Shown here: positions 59,126-64,000 of the stretch, piece after piece
Layout of the letters: every line of letters begins with the position of its first letter
How positions within the stretch are numbered: the stretch's first letter is position 1
DNA from: Ditylenchus dipsaci
Lineage: Eukaryota; Nematoda; Chromadorea; Rhabditida; Anguinidae
Length of the DNA stretch: 64,000 nucleotides
Assembly (NCBI GenBank): GCA_004194705.1
Contig: SADC01000176.1
Coordinates: forward strand, 1 to 64,000
Reading direction: 5' to 3'
Notes under the pieces: model-generated
Seen by the model: only the letters and a program-made list of their open reading frames with translations
Database searches by the model: none
Told to the model about the DNA's origin: nothing
Position numbers and translations under genes: made by a program

Positions 59126-60323
59126 TGTGATAATCGTCTTAATTTTATTTATAAAATTAAGTACTTTTAAATTGTAGTATATTGTCGTTAAACCGAGCTT
59201 TTTCTGATTTGGAGAGAAAAATTTTGGGTTTCTGAAAAACGATCGTGCGAATCGGAAACCGCACCATATTACAGAACAGATTGTTAGATCAGAATCGGCA
59301 AAAGTGTTTAAAAACCTGAGTCAAAAAAGTGTTTGAGTATAGGCGGGAACGATCTTTCTGGGGTTCCGTTAAATCGAGCGTCAATTTATTGACTTCTCGA
59401 AAAGTGATAGAAAAGTTTTAGACTAGAATTGTATGCGCAACAAGATAAAAAAACTTTTACATCAGAATTACTGCGGAAACTGCGTAGCTGGGGAAAGTTG
59501 GCCCAGTAAGGAAAGGCTAAGTTTGAAACGGGGGCATTTGCAATATTTATAATTTTCCACTCTTTTTCGTTACACCCATACTTTTTTATTGCACCTTATG
59601 AACTTAGATGCTGACCAGAATTCTTGCAAGTTGCAGGAATATCAAAAACAGAAATAAGGAAATCATCTTATTATACCAAAATTATAAAACACAAGATTAC
59701 TAATTACAAGATAAGCTAGAAAAAGATGGGTGTTTCTGTAGTTGACAAGCATATGGATGCAAAACAATAGGATTATCTGACTGACTTTCTCTTCACAAAA
59801 TTGAGCAACCAATAAACAACTAAAGACAAAGTATCTGATTACAAAAAGTTAAGATAAATTTGAGTATTTGTGCGCTTTTGCGACATGACTGACTAAAACT
59901 GAAAAGGTGCAAACTGTGTTTGTGTCAATCGTGAAGGAGATAAAAAAAATCTTGGAGAAAACAAATAAAAATGATAGGAACGTATATCTATAAAAAACAT
60001 AATATATTTCTTTTAAAAAATATTAAGAAACTGTTTTTTAGCTTTCAAATATTAACTACGAAAAATAAAACGTAACTGGTTGATGATGAAATGGGCAAAA
60101 AGCTACTATAGCTACATAAATGTTGGAAGACAAAGAAGAAGAAACAAGCGCTGAACACTCTTTGCCCTTTGCTCTACACTGTTTTGGCGGATCGCTTGTC
60201 TATTAGCACTTAGGGGTGTGAACTTTTTTTTTCTATTTTTGCTAAAATAAAAAATAACCCTGTGTATCTTTTATCATAAATGCTACAAAACAAGGAAACT
60301 TGCAGTCAAACTTCTCATTAACA
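59126..60323. other. RNase H-like gene upstream region with a degenerate element
   Basis: At about 59185-59395 an inverted-repeat element has ends GTTAAACCGAGC / GGTTCCGTTAAATCGAGC, resembling pogo-type termini. The remainder to 60323 is AT-rich and without ORFs. The RNase H-like promoter should lie just above 59125, but no core motif is obvious. Confidence 0.4.
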
Positions 60324-60570
60324 TACCGTAATTCCTCTAATAAGCCGCCCCCCCCTGGTTCAAAATCGTGTTCTTGGCATTGTGTTTTTAACCATTTTTT
60401 GAAGACTCCTCTTTGGCAAGTTACCCTCAATTTGTAGCCAGTAAGATGAGCTACAAAATAGATGGTGACTTGCCTAACAGTGGTCTTCGAAACATAGGTC
60501 AAAAACACAATGCCAGAAACTAGTTTTTTGAATTTAGGAGGGGGGGGCGCTTATTAGAGGAATTACGGTA
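60324..60570. mobile_element. MITE (TACCGTAATTCCTCTAATAAG ends)
   Basis: The ends TACCGTAATTCCTCTAATAA and TTATTAGAGGAATTACGGTA are perfect inverted repeats, each followed by a G/C run (GCCGCCCCCCC / GGGGGGGGCGC). TA at each end fits a TA target. The minus-strand ORF across it is not a gene. Confidence 0.9.
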
Positions 60571-60704
60571 AACCCAAGGGACCAGTTCGAGCGTTATGTT
60601 AATGGGAAGTTATGTTAACGGGAAGGTCAGTTTTAAGGGTTTTCTTTGCAAACAAACCAAATCGACTCGAAAATATGTTATTTTAATGAGAAGTTGGTAC
60701 TATT

Positions 60705-61315
60705 CCAGTGTACCCCCCCCCCCCAAAAAAACCAACTTTTATATATGCATTCGAAAACCATTTTTATGAAATAAATTTGCCATAAAAAGGCCAGAAAAGC
60801 CATTTAAATAGGGTTCAAGGGCTGTATTGGGAAAGGAAAGAGGGAGACCCTTTTCGGCCGAAAAATTAAAGATGTTGAACATAGTTTTGAATACTCTGGC
60901 CTACCGCAAAAATAACTCTGGTATGCATGCTTTTCATGCATCCAGAGTCACTTTCGAGTGATTTGTGTCTAAGGTATGTGGGTGTGCGCATCTCAACTCC
61001 AAGCCCCCTGCGCCCCGAAGGGTCGCAGGTGGTTGAGAGTTAGAGATGCGCGCACTCACTCACTCACCTTAGACATAATTCCGAGAAGTACACTTGATCA
61101 TAAAATGCATATAGAGTCTATTTTTGCCACGGCCCGAGTTGAAAAACATGGTAAAGCAGCCAAAAAAGTGGCCCCTGTGTTATTCCCTTCCCTCCCAATA
61201 CAGCCCCTTAACCCTTTTAAAAATGTTTTTCTGGCCCTTTTTTGGCAAAATTATTACATAAAAATGGTTTTTGAGTGTATATAAAAAAGTTGGTTTTGGG
61301 GGGGGGGGTGTACAG
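60705..61315. mobile_element. Foldback enclosing hairpin module copy d
   Basis: The outer ends GTACCCCCCCC...CCAACTTTTATATA and TATATAAAAAAGTTGGTTTT...GGGGTGTAC are inverted. The arms include GGGCTGTATTGGGAAAGG / CCCTTCCCTCCCAATACAGCCC, the same outer sequence as the foldback at 13462. The core (60873-61150) has GTATGCATGCTTTTCATGCATCC, CACTTTCGAGTG, TCTAAGGTATGTG, AAGCCCCCTGCGCCCCGAAG and CTCACCTTAGAC. GTTATGTTAATGGGAAGTTA lies outside both ends (60595-60620 and 61328-61350), in the manner of a pogo-like host element. Confidence 0.85.
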
Positions 61316-61614
61316 TGGAATAGCGGCGAGAAGTTTATGTTAATGGGAAGTTAACGTTTTTTTGTGAGAAAAAAATGTTTGTAAAGATACAAATATTTTT
61401 TGATTTTAACTACAAATTTATTGTTGTGATGAATTTTCTTAATAAATTCACATTCGATTTTATATTTTTTCATAAATTTTAAACCACTTCCAAGTTGCAG
61501 ATGCTGGGCTAGATATCTGATATTGAACGGCTAAAATCTTTTTTGAGGTCAATTGACCGGTCAAATGCTCCATTTGGCCGGTCAAATGCGGTCAAGTGCT
61601 CCTATTCTCCTACA

Positions 61615-62405
61615 GCTATTGAAGGGACACTAACAGCTGCTTCGATGTGACAACATTTTAATTTTTAATCGTTGTCTGGCAAACCAATTATGCTTTACGA
61701 CTTATTATATGTCATCTTTCGCAAAAAAAAGAGGAATCTGATAGTTACTTCAGGATCAAGATTGTCTAACAAATTATAGGTATTAAGCATTTTTGTGAAC
61801 GACCCCTATTTTTGTCCAAAAGAAGTGACAACGTTTTCCCCATGGCCCGTTCCCAGAAATTATTTGGTGTTTTAAGGAATCTGTTTGTGCCATTTTGTGG
61901 AGCACAAAAAGCGGATACATGTTATTTATTTTTCATAATACACTAAAATTATTGGAGAAGTATTGATCGAAAAGTAGCAGAAAAGTTTTTATTTGAAAAA
62001 CATTTTGATTTTTTTGCAAACCATCAACAGCTTTCGATCAATACTTGTAAAGTTAAACCTCAAAGTAAATCGTTAAACGAAACCCTCGATATGACGAACA
62101 TTGTTGCCGGTCTCCTGTTTTCAAATAAAAACTTCTCAGCTCCTTTTCGATCAGTACTTCTCCAATAATTTTAGTGTATTATGAAAAATAAAAAAACATG
62201 TGTCCGCTAGTTTTTTGTGCATGGTTTTTTTTAACTGCTTCATATCTCTGTAATTTGTTGAAAAATCTCTAATCAGAAATTACTATCAAGTTTTTCTTTC
62301 TTTTCTGTGCAAAATGACATATAAAAAGTCGTAAGGCAAAATTGGTTTGCCAGACAAGCATTAAAACGTTGTCACATCGAAGCAGCTGTCAGTGTCTCAT
62401 TAATA
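61615..62405. mobile_element. Foldback element, ~0.8 kb
   Basis: The outer arms contain GACACTAACAGCTGCTTCGATG...GTGACAAC and its complement near 62365-62400. Inner arms include TTTTTCATAATACACTAAAATT and GAGAAGTATTGATCGAAAAG with complements near 62140-62180. No coding sequence. Confidence 0.8.
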
Positions 62406-62446
62406 AGACAATTAATGAGCTTAACCCAGGGCTCGGAAATCAAAAT

Positions 62447-62628
62447 TTTCAAATAAAGGACATTTTGGTGAAATAAAGGACATTTGGTCGAAAAGTGCAT
62501 TTTTATCCAGTGCTTATTGATTTTTGAGTAACGAAAATAAAGATTTTGACCTAAAATCTCAAAAATTCTAAAGATCTCGGATCTCCAATAAAGGACAAAT
62601 ATTTAAATAAAGGACGTTTCCGAGCCCT
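62447..62628. mobile_element. Small hAT-like element (CAGGGCTCGGAAA ends)
   Basis: The inverted ends CAGGGCTCGGAAA and TTTCCGAGCCCTG enclose AATAAAGGACATTT words near both ends. The flanks GCTTAACC and GCGTAAAC match at six of eight positions and may be a decayed 8-bp duplication. A relative lies at 45845-46030. Confidence 0.65.
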
Positions 62629-62642
62629 GGCGTAAACACTAG

Positions 62643-63027
62643 GGCTAGATTCGGTCGGTTAACCGAGCCGGTCGGTTAACCGAAAACCGGGGTTTTCAGT
62701 CAATAAACCGAAACCGAAAAAACCGAAAAAATGCCGGAAAACCGAAAACCGGGTTTAGCGAAATACTGGTTTATTTATAAGTCAAAAATTAACCGAAAAC
62801 CGGGTACAGGTCGGTCAACCGACCGAAAGACTTACTAAGTGTAGAAAAAGTTCTGCTGGTGGACACAGAATGAAATTTTGAGTTTGGAGCCTTGGAAACT
62901 CAAATTTGGATGCACTGAAGCATCCAAAATTAGCATTTTCGGGGGTTTTTTGTGTTCCAAGTCCTCAAACTAGAAATTTTAATCTCTGTCCGCCTGCAGG
63001 ACTTTTTCTACTCTTAGTAAGTCGACT
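62643..63027. repeat. GGTTAACCGAAAACCGG word cluster and adjoining foldback
   Basis: At 62650-62825 the words CGGTCGGTTAACCG and AACCGAAAACCGGG are packed in both orientations, starting CTAGGGCTAGATTCGG; no matching right terminus was found. At 62829-63027 GACTTACTAAGTGTAGAAAA and its complement GACTTACTAAGAGTAGAAAA bound a foldback with inner words CAAACTNAAATTT. Both are non-coding. Confidence 0.65.
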
Positions 63028-63688
63028 ATGTTACAAGATAAACGAGTCAGATTGAGGTTAAGTTGGGGGACATTTCGAATGGTCCTCTTGTCAGTATCGA
63101 GTTTTTAGCGCAAAAGTTCAAAACTTATCAAATTTCGAAACTAATGCTCTTGGGGCCCAAATTCTGTTTTCTTAGCGCTCGAAAAAATGTTTGAATTATG
63201 GTTTCGAATTTTGAATTTTTACATAATGTTTACATAGTGAAAATTCAAAATTTGAGTTGACATAAATGTTTTTTTAGCAAATACAAGAGGAATTTGACCA
63301 ATTCCTTACTGAATTCTTATTTGAGTTTGCCGAATAGTAAAATCAACAACTGTGAACTTAAAAGTTTTCTGAACTAAATTAAGTGCTTAAAAACCAGAAA
63401 AAGAAAAGTGGATTGTTGTTTTTGTGTTTCGCTTACAATATTTATAAGATTTTAAGAGTTTTGCAAAAGTGTCGAATACTATATAATATTATCAGTAATG
63501 AGCCCATTGGTTTATGGGCTGGCGTATTAGAACAAATGATACATCAAATTAAAAAACGTCGTTAACATGTATCAAATGTCTTTTAATGTGTAAATGAATT
63601 TCCGGTACTTTTGCTTCCCACAGAATAAAAGACACTTGACAAACATTCAGTTTGGAATTTCACGAACAGATTTTTGTTCTATTATAAA
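63028..63688. other. Possible degraded coding or 3' exon sequence
   Basis: A TTTTTTTAG acceptor-like site at about 63272-63280 is followed by a frame giving KYKRNLTNSLLNSYLSLPNS and, after a stop and shift, LRVLQKCRILYNIISNEPIG and LWAGVLEQMIHQIKKRR ending near 63565. An AATAAA lies at about 63624. This could be the 3' end of an unidentified gene with indels; I do not recognise the product. Confidence 0.3.
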
Positions 63689-64000
63689 ATGCTACCTAAA
63701 TTTAGCTTTTTTAAAAATAGGCGAAAAAAATCTAACAAGACCTTAGAAGATTGTGCCGACAAAGGTAATCACCAAAAAATTCATCCAGCAGCTAACGGTA
63801 ATGAAAGTTGTACAAATGGTTGGCACATTAGTTTGGTTGAAGACCACCTGTTTAACCCATCCAACGGACAGTCCGAAGATAAGAATTCGCCAGGTCATAA
63901 TCAGCCTACTACAAATTCAACTCACAACACTGGTTATTCTAAAGTGTCTAGTAAAGATCCCCACCCTTGCTTGAACTGCCGTTACTTTTGGCGTGAACAA
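63689..64000 (+). CDS. 5' part of an unidentified gene, open to the window edge
   Basis: From the ATG at 63689 the frame stays open for 104 codons to the last base. The product begins MLPKFSFFKNRRKKSNKTLE, is hydrophilic and Asn/Ser/His-rich, and ends DPHPCLNCRYFWREQ, where the CxxC may start a zinc-binding site. No signal peptide or membrane segment is seen. The family is unknown, and the rest lies beyond the window. The reading may include an unspliced intron. Confidence 0.45.
   Translation, partial: MLPKFSFFKNRRKKSNKTLEDCADKGNHQKIHPAANGNESCTNGWHISLVEDHLFNPSNGQSEDKNSPGHNQPTTNSTHNTGYSKVSSKDPHPCLNCRYFWREQ

Noticed and set aside
60242..60508. 88-codon minus-strand frame
   Set aside because: It overlaps a palindromic MITE with perfect inverted termini and is not a gene.

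Overview
The window is eukaryotic and almost certainly from an invertebrate animal. It carries spliced genes for a two-finger GATA factor, a ZFR/Zn72D-type zinc-finger protein, cytosolic ribosomal protein eL34 and an RNase H1-like protein, plus one nuclear tRNA-Gln gene. Introns are GT-AG; in the ZFR gene most are 44-50 nt, while other genes have kilobase introns packed with repeats. The species cannot be fixed from sequence. No bacterial operons, rRNA genes or CRISPR arrays are present.

Layout. 0-3.3 kb: palindromic repeats. 3.46-7.1 kb: ZFR gene (+). 8.15-8.61 kb: two-exon ORF of unknown family. 9.48-12.72 kb: a nest of insertions, each bounded by inverted arrays of a private 13-16 bp word and by its own 9-10 bp target duplication. 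13.4-22 kb: AT-rich DNA with foldback and hAT-like elements. 22.1-31.1 kb: GATA gene (+), preceded by a cluster of GATA motifs. 31-46.6 kb: foldback elements, MITEs, a tRNA-Gln gene (-), a Tc1/mariner fragment and an internally deleted hAT transposon. 46.6-53.0 kb: large von Willebrand A-domain gene (+) with a 3.1 kb intron full of nested elements. 53.26-53.7 kb: eL34 (+), incomplete at its 5' end. 53.9-54.15 kb: TATA-type promoter and small ORF. 57.6-59.1 kb: RNase H1-like gene (-) in four clean exons that lacks all four catalytic carboxylates. 60-63 kb: more foldbacks. 63.69 kb to the edge: an ORF open at the window end.

Two things stand out. First, ZFR, GATA, vWA and eL34 all need several 1-nt frame corrections, often in or beside homopolymers, whereas the RNase H1-like gene needs none; residual assembly indels are the simplest explanation, pseudogenes the alternative. 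Second, the repeats form an unusual system: FB/TU-like elements whose ends are tandem arrays of short words, different in each family, nested with readable target duplications, together with a recurrent ~280 bp hairpin-rich module found inside four different foldback contexts.
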